A stretch of 64,000 bases of DNA. Origin: Snodgrassella sp. CFCC 13594 (GTDB lineage Bacteria; Pseudomonadota; Gammaproteobacteria; Burkholderiales; Neisseriaceae). Location of the stretch: the NCBI RefSeq assembly GCF_001590725.1, contig NZ_LQXR01000006.1, positions 1 to 64,000 of the forward strand, in the 5' to 3' direction. The notes beneath the pieces were generated by a model. It had not been told where the DNA came from. It worked only from the letters and a program-made list of their open reading frames with translations, and made no database searches. Positions 1-8,865 of the stretch are shown here, piece after piece (within the stretch, counting starts at the first letter, position 1; every line of letters begins with the position of its first letter). The position numbers were made by a program, and so were the translations under genes.

Positions 1-97
1 CGGCATTATATACACGCCTAGGTCATGGAAGAACAACGATATTGGCTGTCAATACTTGAGATGCTCGGGGAAAGTCGCACTGCGACTGGTAAGCCTG

Positions 98-106
98 TGT
101 TAAAAT
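98..106 (+). promoter_or_regulatory. possible extended -10 promoter for secA
   Basis: TGT followed by TAAAAT gives an extended -10 pattern (TGnTAAAAT) about 50 bp before the secA ATG. No good -35 hexamer is visible at the usual distance. The rest of positions 1-154 shows no convincing reading frame; it may include the tail of an upstream gene, but I cannot support one. Confidence 0.35.
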
Positions 107-154
107 ACTCTGTTTATTGTCTTTTTGTGCCCGACGAGGCAGGACTATTGAATT

Positions 155-2908
155 ATGCTGACCAAAATTGCCAAAAAAATCTTAGGTAGCCGTAATGACC
201 GCTTGCTCAAACAATACCGCAAAGTGGTCACCAAAATCAATGCACGCGAACCGGAAATACAGGCGCTTAATGACGATGAGTTGCGTGCCAAAACCGCTGA
301 ATTCAAACAACGGTTAGCTGACGGTGCTACTTTAGACAGCATTTTGGAAGAAGTGTTCGCTGTATGCCGTGAAGCCAGCCGCCGTGTCTTAAATATGCGT
401 CATTTCGACGTGCAACTGATTGGCGGTATGGTGTTGTATCAAGGCAAAATTGCCGAAATGCGTACTGGTGAAGGGAAGACCTTGGTAGCCACTACGGCAG
501 TGTATTTGAATGCACTGGGGGGCAACGGGGTGCACGTGGTGACCGTGAATGATTACTTAGCCACCCGTGATGCGGGCATTATGCGGCCTCTTTATGAGTT
601 TTTGGGCATGAGTGTGGGCGTGATCGTCAGCAATATGGACGGTGAGGATAAAAAAGCGGCTTACAATGCAGATATTACCTATGGTACCAATAATGAATTC
701 GGTTTTGACTATCTGCGCGACAATATGGTCAATGATGTGGCAGATAAAGTCCAACGTGTATTGTCTTATGCTGTGGTGGATGAAGTTGATTCCATCTTGA
801 TTGATGAGGCGCGTACGCCGCTGATTATCTCAGGCCAGGCAGACGACAATGTCAGCTTGTATGAAGTCATGAATAAAATTCCTCCATTGCTAACGCCGCA
901 AGCCACAGAAGAAGGTGAGGGTGATTATTGGGTGGATGAGAAAAATCGCCAAGTCATGTTGAGTGAAGAAGGGCATGAACACGCGGAAGAAATTTTGACG
1001 CAAATGGGTTTGTTGAAAGATGGGGAATCTTTGTATTCCACCGCCAATATTATGTTGATGCATCATCTAATGGCAGCACTGCGGGCGCACACGCTGTACC
1101 AAAAAGATCAGCATTATGTGGTGCAAAATGGCGAAATTGTGATTGTGGATGAGTTTACTGGGCGCTTGATGGCTGGGCGACGCTGGTCTGATGGCCTACA
1201 TCAAGCCGTGGAAGCCAAAGAAGGTGTGCAGATCAACAAGGAAAATCAAACGCTGGCGTCCATTACATTCCAAAATTTCTTCCGGTTGTATGACAAGTTA
1301 GCAGGTATGACCGGCACAGCCGATACTGAAGCCTTTGAATTCCAAAGTATTTATGGTTTGGAAACCGTTATTATCCCGACCAATCGCCCCATGGTGCGTA
1401 AGGATCTGAATGATCAAATTTATCGAACGGCCGAAGAGAAATACGAAGCAGTGGTGGCGGATATAAAAGCACGCCACGAGCACGGTCAGCCTGTTTTGGT
1501 GGGGACCACCAGCATTGAAAATTCAGAACTGGTGTCTGACCTGCTGAAAAAACAGGGTTTGGCGCACAATGTACTCAATGCCAAGGAACATGCGCGCGAA
1601 GCTGATATTGTGGCTCAAGCAGGTCGTCCTGGGATGGTTACCGTCGCCACCAATATGGCTGGCCGCGGAACTGATATTGTTTTGGGCGGTAATATTAAGC
1701 CACAGATTGATGCTATTTTATCCGACGAAAGGCTGCCTGAAAGCGAGAAGCAAGAAAAAATAAACGCTCTGCAAGCGCAATGGCAACAAGATCATGATGC
1801 CGTTTTGGCGGCAGGTGGTTTGCATATTATCGGTACAGAGCGCCATGAAAGTCGTCGTATTGACAATCAATTGCGTGGGCGTTCCGGCCGGCAGGGAGAT
1901 GCGGGTTCGAGCCGCTTTTATCTATCTTTTGAAGATCCATTGTTGCGTTTATTTGCGTTGGATCGCGCTGCTGCGATTCTGAATCGGTTGGCGCCGGAGC
2001 GCGGAGTGGCCATTGAAGCAGGGATGTTGACTCGTCAAATTGAGGGTGCGCAGCGGAAAGTAGAGAATCGTAATTTTGATATGCGCAAACAAGTATTGGA
2101 ATATGATGATGTGGCCAATGACCAGCGTAAAGTCATTTACCATCAACGAGCTGAAATACTTAATAGTGACAACATCAGTGCAATGTTGAAAGAGGTGCGC
2201 GAGGAAGTGATTCATGATCTGGTGGATACGTATATTCCACCAGAAAGCATGGAAGAAGAATGGAATATTTCTGCGCTTGAGCAAAAATTAGCAACTGATT
2301 TTAATATCCACCTATCTATTGCGGATTGGTTGAAAGAAGACAGCACTTTGGATAATCAGGATATACGTGAGCGTTTGCTGGCTCGTGTTGAACAAGAATA
2401 TGCTGAGAAAATTGAACTGGTGGGTGAAGAAGGCATGCGCCAGTTTGAGAAAAACGTGATGTTGAATATCATTGATGCACGATGGCGTGAGCATTTGGCG
2501 GATATGGATTATTTGCGCCAAGGCATTCATCTGCGTGGTTATGCCCAGAAAAACCCGAAACAGGAATACAAGCGCGAAGCTTTTGAGATGTTCCAAAGTA
2601 TGTGGCAAAACATTAACTATACGGTGGCCTCTTTGTTGATTTCGGTGCAAATAGAAAAAAATGAAGAAATGTCTGCAGACATCAACGTAGCCGAGCCTGA
2701 TAATATTCAAACTCAACAAGCAAAACCTGCGGATATGACTGACCTCGTTCAAGCCGATGACATCATGGTTCAGGCAGCTTTTTCTCCTGATGCGGAAGAT
2801 TACAGCCCCGCTGCTTTGGAAGCCCGCGGCATCGTCGTGCACCGCAATGATCCTTGTCCTTGTGGTAGTGGTAAGAAGTACAAACAATGCCACGGTAAGC
2901 TGGCTTAA
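155..2908 (+). CDS. secA: preprotein translocase ATPase SecA
   Basis: SecA is the motor ATPase that pushes unfolded preproteins through the SecYEG channel. The 917-residue product has the usual family length. Walker A GEGKT lies at residues 105-109, the DEVD Walker B box at 209-212, and the helicase-like second nucleotide-binding fold follows in the middle of the protein. The C-terminus carries the zinc-binding [13 protein letters not shown] tail (about 901-913), which binds SecB and lipids. The ATG follows AGGA with about 10 bases spacing. It stands alone, with a hairpin terminator right after the stop. The frame is intact, unlike several other essential genes in the window. Identification is secure. 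Confidence 0.98.
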   Translation: MLTKIAKKILGSRNDRLLKQYRKVVTKINAREPEIQALNDDELRAKTAEFKQRLADGATLDSILEEVFAVCREASRRVLNMRHFDVQLIGGMVLYQGKIAEMRTGEGKTLVATTAVYLNALGGNGVHVVTVNDYLATRDAGIMRPLYEFLGMSVGVIVSNMDGEDKKAAYNADITYGTNNEFGFDYLRDNMVNDVADKVQRVLSYAVVDEVDSILIDEARTPLIISGQADDNVSLYEVMNKIPPLLTPQATEEGEGDYWVDEKNRQVMLSEEGHEHAEEILTQMGLLKDGESLYSTANIMLMHHLMAALRAHTLYQKDQHYVVQNGEIVIVDEFTGRLMAGRRWSDGLHQAVEAKEGVQINKENQTLASITFQNFFRLYDKLAGMTGTADTEAFEFQSIYGLETVIIPTNRPMVRKDLNDQIYRTAEEKYEAVVADIKARHEHGQPVLVGTTSIENSELVSDLLKKQGLAHNVLNAKEHAREADIVAQAGRPGMVTVATNMAGRGTDIVLGGNIKPQIDAILSDERLPESEKQEKINALQAQWQQDHDAVLAAGGLHIIGTERHESRRIDNQLRGRSGRQGDAGSSRFYLSFEDPLLRLFALDRAAAILNRLAPERGVAIEAGMLTRQIEGAQRKVENRNFDMRKQVLEYDDVANDQRKVIYHQRAEILNSDNISAMLKEVREEVIHDLVDTYIPPESMEEEWNISALEQKLATDFNIHLSIADWLKEDSTLDNQDIRERLLARVEQEYAEKIELVGEEGMRQFEKNVMLNIIDARWREHLADMDYLRQGIHLRGYAQKNPKQEYKREAFEMFQSMWQNINYTVASLLISVQIEKNEEMSADINVAEPDNIQTQQAKPADMTDLVQADDIMVQAAFSPDAEDYSPAALEARGIVVHRNDPCPCGSGKKYKQCHGKLA

Positions 2909-2928
2909 ATTGATAATGTTGTCTGAGC

Positions 2929-2955
2929 AACAGCCTGCATTTGCAGGCTGTTTTG
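2929..2955 (+). terminator. Rho-independent terminator of secA
   Basis: A 10-bp stem ACAGCCTGCA/TGCAGGCTGT with a 2-base loop is followed by TTTT, 20 bases after the secA stop codon. Confidence 0.8.
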
Positions 2956-3282
2956 TATTCGGTTGAATTATTTTCTAAGTGGATGAGTTGAAGAGTGGTT
3001 AGATTAATTGAAATTCCGGAAACCCTTGCTGCGCTGCCTTTGCAGTACATGGATTGAGAGAACTAAGGAAATGCAGCTTGAAACGGAGAGACAGACTGCT
3101 CAGCTTGTTTAGTAGAAAAGAAGGTTGTGAATAAAATACAACAGTAATGAAGTAGAGGATGAAGAAGTCTGAATGCAAGGGAAATTTTTATCAACTGTTT
3201 GTTTTAAATAAAATTATTTAGATAATGGATGTGGATTGATCTAAACTGCATGAGGGCGAGTGTTGTGTGAATGCAAATAGAT
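2956..3282. other. non-coding interval before the porin gene
   Basis: This 330-base purine-rich stretch between the secA terminator and the porin promoter holds no supported gene, RNA or repeat that I can recognise. Confidence 0.5.
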
Positions 3283-3311
3283 TTGTTTTTTTGCAACGAT
3301 GGCATTATATT
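3283..3311 (+). promoter_or_regulatory. probable sigma-70 promoter of the porin gene
   Basis: TTGTTT (3283-3288) and TATATT (3306-3311) are separated by exactly 17 bases, giving an mRNA leader of roughly 100 bases. The very A/T-rich leader and strong AAAGGA ribosome site fit a highly expressed outer membrane protein. Confidence 0.45.
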
Positions 3312-3414
3312 GACCTCCATGAAATCGCTAATGCGGCGATTAACGCAAAAAACTTTAAAAGTATTTTTATCATTTTTAAAGTTTGTTTTTTCGACACAGA
3401 AAAGGAATACAGCA

Positions 3415-4575
3415 ATGAAAAAAACCCTGATTGCTTTGGCTTTGACCACTTTGCCGGTTGCCGCTATGGCTGAAGTCGTTTTGTACGGCCAAATCAAAGC
3501 TGGTTACGAAGCTACTTCTTCAAAAGTTTCCGACGTTAATGTTGGTGGCCAAGAATTTAATTTTGATCGTTCTCCGTATACCAATGGTATTGCTGATTAT
3601 GGTTCACGTATCGGTTTTAAAGGAAATGAAGACTTGGGCAATGGCTTGAAAGCTATTTGGCAGGTTGAATCTAAAACCAATTTGGCAGGTGGCGGTACTT
3701 CTGGTAATACTTTTGCTACTCGTGATTCATTCATCGGTTTGCAGGGAAATTTTGGTACTGTTAAAGCTGGTTACTTGAGCAACTACATCAATGCAAATAT
3801 GGATGATGTTGATGCTTGGGAATATGGCAACGATGCTTTGGGTCTGGGTAAATTTACTCGTACAGATGCTCGTTATGCTGGTGTTGGTTACGAATCTCCA
3901 GAATGGGCAGGTTTCAGCTTCGGTTTGTTATTCTCACCCCGGGATAATGTAAATGGTGGCGATCGCAATGCGGAATATGATGTTGGTACTGGTGATGGTG
4001 CTAAATACAGCGCTGGTTTGACTTACCAAAACTCAGGTTTTTATGCTAAATATGGCTTTGATTATCTGAAAAATTCAGCTGCCCGAATCTATGAAGATGG
4101 TTCTGCTGAATTGAAAGATGGTCAAGTTCATCGTTTAGAAGGTGGTTATGATGCCAATAATCTATTTGTTGGCGCTGGTTTCCAATTTACCAAGAATACT
4201 TCTTCTTACAACCGTGCTGTAAATGCAGTAAGTGATAGCGTTACTGTTAATGGTGAATCAGCTACTGTTGGTTCGCATACAGTTGGTATTGATAACAGTG
4301 GTAAAGAAGCTGCTTTGACTGTTGGCTACCATTTCGGTAATGTATTCCCGAAATTGACTTACGCTCATGGCTGGAATGTTAAAGCAAATGGTGAAAAATT
4401 TGATAACACCAAATATGACCAAGTAATTTTGGGTGCTGACTACAGCTTCTCAAAACGCACTACTGCTAACGTACAAGCAGGTTGGTTGAGCGAAGGTAAT
4501 GGTCGAGTTGGTGATGTTGATCTGGGTAAAACTAAAACCACTTCATTCGGTGTAGGCTTGAAACACGTATTCTAA
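3415..4575 (+). CDS. por: neisserial porin (PorB type, outer membrane)
   Basis: This is a trimeric beta-barrel porin that lets small solutes cross the outer membrane. The start is placed at MKKTLIALAL, which follows AAAGGA and opens a clean 19-residue signal peptide cut after AMA. The mature protein begins EVVLYGQIKAG, the classic first strand of neisserial PorA/PorB. The 386-residue precursor ends in GLKHVF, with the C-terminal phenylalanine needed for assembly by BamA. Codon use is strongly biased to GGT/GCT/GTT type codons, as in very highly expressed genes. The open frame extends upstream, but that extension has no signal peptide and is not used. It is monocistronic with its own promoter and terminator. 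The exact porin class (A or B) cannot be settled from sequence alone. Confidence 0.93.
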   Translation: MKKTLIALALTTLPVAAMAEVVLYGQIKAGYEATSSKVSDVNVGGQEFNFDRSPYTNGIADYGSRIGFKGNEDLGNGLKAIWQVESKTNLAGGGTSGNTFATRDSFIGLQGNFGTVKAGYLSNYINANMDDVDAWEYGNDALGLGKFTRTDARYAGVGYESPEWAGFSFGLLFSPRDNVNGGDRNAEYDVGTGDGAKYSAGLTYQNSGFYAKYGFDYLKNSAARIYEDGSAELKDGQVHRLEGGYDANNLFVGAGFQFTKNTSSYNRAVNAVSDSVTVNGESATVGSHTVGIDNSGKEAALTVGYHFGNVFPKLTYAHGWNVKANGEKFDNTKYDQVILGADYSFSKRTTANVQAGWLSEGNGRVGDVDLGKTKTTSFGVGLKHVF

Positions 4576-4598
4576 TATTGGCTTAAGCTGATTTAGAA

Positions 4599-4625
4599 AA
4601 AGCTCGCTTCGGCGGGCTTTTTTAT
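4599..4625 (+). terminator. terminator of the porin gene
   Basis: The stem AAAGCTCGC/GCGGGCTTT with a TTCG tetraloop is followed by a T-run, 24 bases after the porin stop. Confidence 0.85.
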
Positions 4626-4697
4626 TGTGTTATATAAATAATAAGGATTTCGATTGAGTTATCGTGGCATGATAGACGTATTGAGGTTATGTGAATA

Positions 4698-4730
4698 AAA
4701 AGGTTGCTTGGATAGTTCAGGCAACCTTTT
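4698..4730 (-). terminator. pyrE terminator containing a DUS variant
   Basis: Inverted repeat AAAAGGTTGC/GCAACCTTTT with a 13-base loop lies downstream of pyrE. On the minus strand it ends in a T-rich tract. Its right arm contains TTCAGGCAACCT (4716-4727), the complement of the AGGTTGCCTGAA uptake-sequence variant. Confidence 0.65.
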
Positions 4731-4812
4731 ATAGTGATGCCCTCAATGAAATGCACTGGTGAAGTGTATAGGAAGTCCCAGTACATTTTCTAAGAAGAGC
4801 TGAGAGAAGTAT

Positions 4813-5451
4813 TTAAATACCATATTCCTGGCGATAGTGTTGCACCGCGAGTTGGTGTGAAGCAAGGCGACTGTCATTAGCCAGTAAGCTGAGTAAGTCC
4901 TTCAATGTTGCAATGGCAATGACGGGTAAGCCATATTGTTGTTCTACTTCCTGAACCGCAGATAACGCTCCTGTGCCTTTTTCCATACGGTCTAGTGCAA
5001 TGGCAACGCCTGCTGGTGTGGCACCTTCCGCCTGTATAAGGCGAACGGATTCACGAACAGAAGTACCAGCAGAAATGACGTCATCAATAATTAAAACGCG
5101 ACCTTTAACAGGGGCGCCAACCAGTGTGCCGCCTTCCCCATGATCTTTTGCCTCTTTGCGGTTGTACGCAAAAGGGACGTTACATCCTTTTTCTGCCAAC
5201 ATCATGGCAGTGGCCGCAGCCAGAATAATGCCTTTATAAGCAGGCCCAAACAGCATGTCAAATTCAATTCGGCTATCCAGAATGGACTGCGCATAGAAGC
5301 GGGCCAGTTGCAATATACTTTGGCCATTGTTGAATAAGCCCGCATTAAAAAAATAGGGCGATACTCGACCAGCTTTGGTAACGAATTCGCCGAATTTTAA
5401 GACTTGTTGATCAAGCGAGAATTGCAAAAAATCCTGTCGGAAGTCTGACAT
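4813..5451 (-). CDS. pyrE: orotate phosphoribosyltransferase
   Basis: PyrE joins orotate to PRPP to give orotidine 5'-monophosphate in pyrimidine synthesis. The product is 212 residues, normal for the family. The PRPP-binding loop VLIIDDVISAGTS is at residues 119-131, with the FGPAYKGI segment near 68-75. The start MSDFRQDFLQ was chosen because AAGGA lies just before it; the open frame runs further upstream, but that extension would cover the start region of the divergent exonuclease gene. It is divergent from the exodeoxyribonuclease III gene with about 85 bases between the two starts. Confidence 0.95.
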   Translation of the reverse strand: MSDFRQDFLQFSLDQQVLKFGEFVTKAGRVSPYFFNAGLFNNGQSILQLARFYAQSILDSRIEFDMLFGPAYKGIILAAATAMMLAEKGCNVPFAYNRKEAKDHGEGGTLVGAPVKGRVLIIDDVISAGTSVRESVRLIQAEGATPAGVAIALDRMEKGTGALSAVQEVEQQYGLPVIAIATLKDLLSLLANDSRLASHQLAVQHYRQEYGI

Positions 5452-5536
5452 GGTATTCCTTGAATGGTTAGAATAGGCAAAAGGCCACTTATCGTGGCAA
5501 AACGACCAAATTTTACACCAAGCGAAAGGGCAGTGT

Positions 5537-6310
5537 GTGCGGATTATCTCAGCCAATGTGAATGGTATTCGTTCGGCCACTAAAAAGGGTTTCATTGACT
5601 ACTTAGCGAGTACAAATGCCGATGTAGTATGTGTGCAAGAATTAAAAGCGCAGGGAAGTGATATGTCTGCGGAAATGCAGCGGCCGAATGGCATGTATGG
5701 CGTATGGCATACGGCTGAACGACGGGGCTATAGCGGGGTAGCAATTTACAGCAAACGTGAGCCTGATCACGTTCAAGTGGGTTTGGGCTGGCCTGAATTT
5801 GATCATGAAGGGCGCTATGTGCGTGCTGATTTTGATAATTTAAGCGTGGTATCTGTTTACTTGCCTTCTGGTAGCAATTCAGAAGAACGGCAGGTGGCCA
5901 AATATCAGTTTCTAGATTTATTTTTGCCAGTGCTGGATGAGCTTTATGCTTTGGGGCGTGATGTTGTCATTTGTGGTGATTGGAATATCGCACACCAAAA
6001 TATTGATTTGAAAAATTGGCGCGGGAATCAAAAAAATTCTGGATTTCTGCCAGAAGAACGTGCTTGGTTGACGAGAGTGATTATGGAATTGGGGTGGATC
6101 GATGTCTGGCGTAAGGTTTATCCCGATGTACCTGGCTATACGTGGTGGAGCAACCGTGGGCAAGCCTATGCAAAAGATGTAGGCTGGCGCATTGACTATC
6201 AAATGGTAACACCCGGCTTGAGCACTAAGGTGATGCGGGCTGCAGTGTATAAAGAAATTAAATTTTCCGACCATGCGCCTTTGGTTGTCGATTATGACTA
6301 TTCTTTATAG
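5537..6310 (+). CDS. xth: exodeoxyribonuclease III (AP endonuclease)
   Basis: This Mg2+-dependent nuclease cuts at abasic sites and degrades 3' ends in base excision repair. The 257-residue product begins MRIISANVNGIRSA from a GTG codon preceded by AAGGG. Catalytic landmarks are visible: Glu35 in VQELKA, the GDWNIAH segment in the middle, and the C-terminal SDHAPL at about 244-249 with its Asp-His pair. In Neisseria the family has two members, NApe and NExo; this sequence belongs to the exodeoxyribonuclease III group, but I cannot say which neisserial subtype it is. It diverges from pyrE. Confidence 0.93.
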   Translation: MRIISANVNGIRSATKKGFIDYLASTNADVVCVQELKAQGSDMSAEMQRPNGMYGVWHTAERRGYSGVAIYSKREPDHVQVGLGWPEFDHEGRYVRADFDNLSVVSVYLPSGSNSEERQVAKYQFLDLFLPVLDELYALGRDVVICGDWNIAHQNIDLKNWRGNQKNSGFLPEERAWLTRVIMELGWIDVWRKVYPDVPGYTWWSNRGQAYAKDVGWRIDYQMVTPGLSTKVMRAAVYKEIKFSDHAPLVVDYDYSL

Positions 6311-7071
6311 GTACATTTGAGGTGACGTACACAGTTTTGGCATTATTAATTTCAGAAGCGGGTCCAGATGGCTAGCATTATTTACCATCAAGTTAGAAGG
6401 GCTCAATGGGCGGCAGTTATCGAGGTAGATTAAATTAAGGAGATAAATCGTCCTGCTTATGGCAATGGTAGTGCAAAAGGATTCCGAATTGATTTGGCTA
6501 AGTAAAAAATAACTGCCTATATTCTTAATTACTGATTTTGAATGGTGCTTTAGTATAGTTGTCAGCTGAAAAAATTTGGTGCAGAAATGAATGTAAGCTA
6601 TTTTGTATGATGCAGGAAAGGAAAATGTGGATGCGTGCGTGTGAGAGTACTTACTGTATCGAAGTTGCCAATAAGTAATGTCTTAAATGCAGTGATAGTG
6701 CTCGATGTCCAACCCTTTCAGCTGTCTTCTAGTGATGAATAGATGATATAGATCGTATTTTTATATAAACATCAGAATACCTATGATCTATTGAAGGCCA
6801 GAGGAAGATCAGTGAATTTCCCATTAATCATATATATTTCTGCCTCTTTTGCAAAAAGTAGCACATCAATGAATTAAGTATTTTTGAATCGATAAAATGA
6901 GCGTACGCTTGCTTAAAGGTATACCGAAAGTGCGATTTAACTGTATTTATGGAATAGAGATATAGTTCAACCGCCATACAGCAAAAGGTCGAATTCTCAT
7001 CCTGCGAAAATGCGTAAAAAAATTTGGCCTAATAACCTAGAATCTGTTCCCCCTTTTCAGTCATAGTTTCA
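6311..7071. other. AT-rich interval with no recognisable gene
   Basis: These 760 bases contain only short open frames on either strand, no uptake sequence and no clear hairpin terminator. I see no homology to any known gene. It could be decayed sequence or hold an unrecognised small RNA. Confidence 0.5.
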
Positions 7072-7097
7072 ATATAAAACCGCCCAAATGGGCGGTT
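7072..7097 (-). terminator. terminator of the small secreted protein gene
   Basis: The 8-bp stem AACCGCCC/GGGCGGTT with a 4-base loop, followed by TTTTATA on the minus strand, lies 25 bases after the stop of the small gene. Its presence supports that gene being real. Confidence 0.75.
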
Positions 7098-7121
7098 GCA
7101 ATAATCCGATTCCAAACCTAA

Positions 7122-7316
7122 TTATTTACCATAGTGTGAATTAATAGTGCGGTATAAATTTTGATCGTCGTTATTTTGTTGTTGGTTCGATTGAGCGTTA
7201 GCCCCTTCCTGATAGCTTTGGTAATTCACCGTGACTGCGTGTTCTGGAGAAGCCAAGACGATACCAGAAGCCAAACCCATTACAGATACCAAAGCAGCCA
7301 ATTTAATTGATTTCAT
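7122..7316 (-). CDS. small secreted protein of unknown function (64 aa)
   Basis: I do not recognise this family. The start at MKSIKLAALVSVMG follows AAGGAAG with good spacing. The first 22 or so residues form a signal peptide (KxxK, hydrophobic core, cut near VLAS), leaving a mature peptide of about 42 residues rich in Gln, Asn, Ser and Tyr, with a run of NQQQNNDDQN and the C-terminus SHYGK. There are no cysteines. Low-complexity polar composition suggests an unstructured periplasmic or exported peptide. It sits alone in a gene-poor, AT-rich interval, with a proper terminator after it. A longer upstream open frame exists but lacks the signal peptide at its start. Confidence 0.6.
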   Translation of the reverse strand: MKSIKLAALVSVMGLASGIVLASPEHAVTVNYQSYQEGANAQSNQQQNNDDQNLYRTINSHYGK

Positions 7317-7821
7317 TTTTCTTCCTTTACTTGCGTTTGCGGCGACGATGTGTCGCTCGATGTGTGTATAATAATATTTCCTAATTGGATATAAAATACA
7401 TAAAATAGAAATATAATATTTCTTATTTGGAAATAGTATTTGATTGATGTTTGTTTGGTTTTTAGGACGGATGCAGTTAGAATCTGGCTGAATGTGAAGA
7501 CCACAGTCCATGTGATGAGTTAAATACAATACTTTTCAGTATTTTATTTTTGCATTTTGGTCTAGCCAATTCGCTTGTGTTAATTGGCTAAGCTACACTG
7601 GTTACTCAGTCGAATTTGAAAAGCTAACTGGTGATTGCATGGCGTTTTGACCCGATATTGGATTGCTGCCATTTGTCTTGCTATATCAATAATAAAATAG
7701 ATTGGGGAAATACCAACGCTAACGTGGTTTCATGTTTGATGCTGATTGACGCTGTGCTAACACGGTGCGCTAAGATTTAGAGTTAGGATATCGGTAGATC
7801 CGAGATGAACTTTAGGTAGGT
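7317..7821. other. AT-rich non-coding interval
   Basis: About 500 bases between the small secreted gene and the tRNA-Phe terminator. It should hold the promoter of the small gene, in the A/T-rich part near 7370-7450. Apart from that I see nothing recognisable. Confidence 0.45.
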
Positions 7822-7847
7822 AAAAAAATAACCGCAAAAAAGCGGTT
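7822..7847 (-). terminator. terminator of tRNA-Phe
   Basis: On the minus strand the stem AACCGC/GCGGTT with a six-T loop is followed by A and then seven T, starting three bases after the tRNA CCA end. Confidence 0.85.
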
Positions 7848-7849
7848 AG

Positions 7850-7925
7850 TGGTGGCCAGAGGCGGGATCGAACCGCCGACACACGGATTTTCAATCCGTT
7901 GCTCTACCGACTGAGCTATCTGGCC
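7850..7925 (-). tRNA. tRNA-Phe (anticodon GAA)
   Basis: On the minus strand the 76-base gene folds as a full cloverleaf: acceptor GGCCAGA/TCTGGCC, D-arm with GCTC and GAGC, anticodon stem ACGGA/TCCGT enclosing TTGAAAA (anticodon GAA), T-arm GGCGG TTCGATC CCGCC, discriminator A and an encoded CCA. It is a single transcription unit, with its own promoter and terminator. Confidence 0.98.
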
Positions 7926-7941
7926 ACTCGGAAAGATGCGT

Positions 7942-7970
7942 ATTTAATCAGAGTTGGTTCGGTTTGGCAA
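7942..7970 (-). promoter_or_regulatory. probable promoter of tRNA-Phe
   Basis: Read on the minus strand, TTGCCA and TTAAAT are separated by 17 bases, and the -10 ends 17 bases before the mature tRNA 5' end. Confidence 0.5.
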
Positions 7971-8195
7971 GAGGAAATCAATATTTATTTAAGTGGTAGA
8001 AATAAGACCTCGTCTATGTTTTTGTTTATCCAAGTGATAAAGGCTCTATAACAAAATTTGGCTGCTGTATTGATCTGGTGTGGATATGACTCAATGCGAC
8101 TTGGCCGGTACTTTCTGATATGCCATGAATGTTGTATTGAATTATCGAAATGGATAGAACACAATAGGCACAATTTTTAGATTGGATGCACAAGC

Positions 8196-8765
8196 ATGGC
8201 TTGGGAAAAAGGTTGGCTGCAAGAAATAGGTTGCCAATGGTTGCCTTCACCAAATTTTGATGTGCGAAACCGTGCAGAATTACCTTATTTGGTGGTGATT
8301 CATAATATTTCTTTGCCACCTTTTGAATTTGGTTCTGGCGCTGTTCAACGGTTATTTGCCAATCGAATCACCGCTGATGAACCTGATGTGTTTATGCGCG
8401 CATTATCTGATTTACATGTGTCCAGTCATTTTTTCATTGAGCGCACAGGTGCTGTCTATCAGTTTGTTTCTTGTGAAAATGCAGCCTATCATGCGGGTGT
8501 ATCTCGATTTAGGGGACGCACGGGTTGTAATGCTTTTTCGATAGGGATTGAACTGGAAGGTTGTGATTTTGAGCCATTTGAGGAAGCACAATATCAAGCA
8601 TTATTGAACTTGTTGAAGCAAATATGCTCTGAATATCCGATTGAAGCGGTGGCTGGCCATCAGCATATAGCCCCTGGACGAAAGAGTGACCCTGGGCATT
8701 TCTTTAATTGGCATCGACTGGTGCAGGCAAATATGCCTGTGAATTGTTTGTATCAATATGATTAA
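8196..8765 (+). CDS. ampD: 1,6-anhydro-N-acetylmuramyl-L-alanine amidase AmpD
   Basis: AmpD is a cytosolic zinc amidase that removes the peptide from anhydro-muropeptides during peptidoglycan recycling. The 189-residue product has no signal peptide, as expected. The zinc ligands are recognisable: His36 in VVIHNIS, His155 in AGHQHIAPGRKSDPG and Asp165 in the same motif, ten residues apart as in the Citrobacter enzyme. In other Gram-negative bacteria, loss of AmpD raises AmpC beta-lactamase, but no ampR or ampC is seen here. An uptake sequence follows the stop codon, then zipA. Confidence 0.95.
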   Translation: MAWEKGWLQEIGCQWLPSPNFDVRNRAELPYLVVIHNISLPPFEFGSGAVQRLFANRITADEPDVFMRALSDLHVSSHFFIERTGAVYQFVSCENAAYHAGVSRFRGRTGCNAFSIGIELEGCDFEPFEEAQYQALLNLLKQICSEYPIEAVAGHQHIAPGRKSDPGHFFNWHRLVQANMPVNCLYQYD

Positions 8766-8774
8766 AGCGGATCA

Positions 8775-8786
8775 AGGCTGCCTGAA
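8775..8786 (+). repeat. DNA uptake sequence (AG-simDUS)
   Basis: Exact AGGCTGCCTGAA in the ampD-zipA intergenic space. Confidence 0.85.
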
Positions 8787-8865
8787 AGGTGGTTTTTGGT
8801 TATAATTTCATACTTCTATTTGCCTTTAGGGTTGTTGGGCGATACAACAGCCATTGGAATACGCC

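Noticed and set aside
1..154. Reading frame at the left edge before secA
   Set aside because: Short open stretches exist, but none resembles a protein I know and the promoter-like element at 98-106 argues for non-coding DNA.
2312..2893. 193-codon open frame opposite secA
   Set aside because: It lies wholly inside secA on the other strand, has no ribosome site and no recognisable domain; a shadow of the coding bias.
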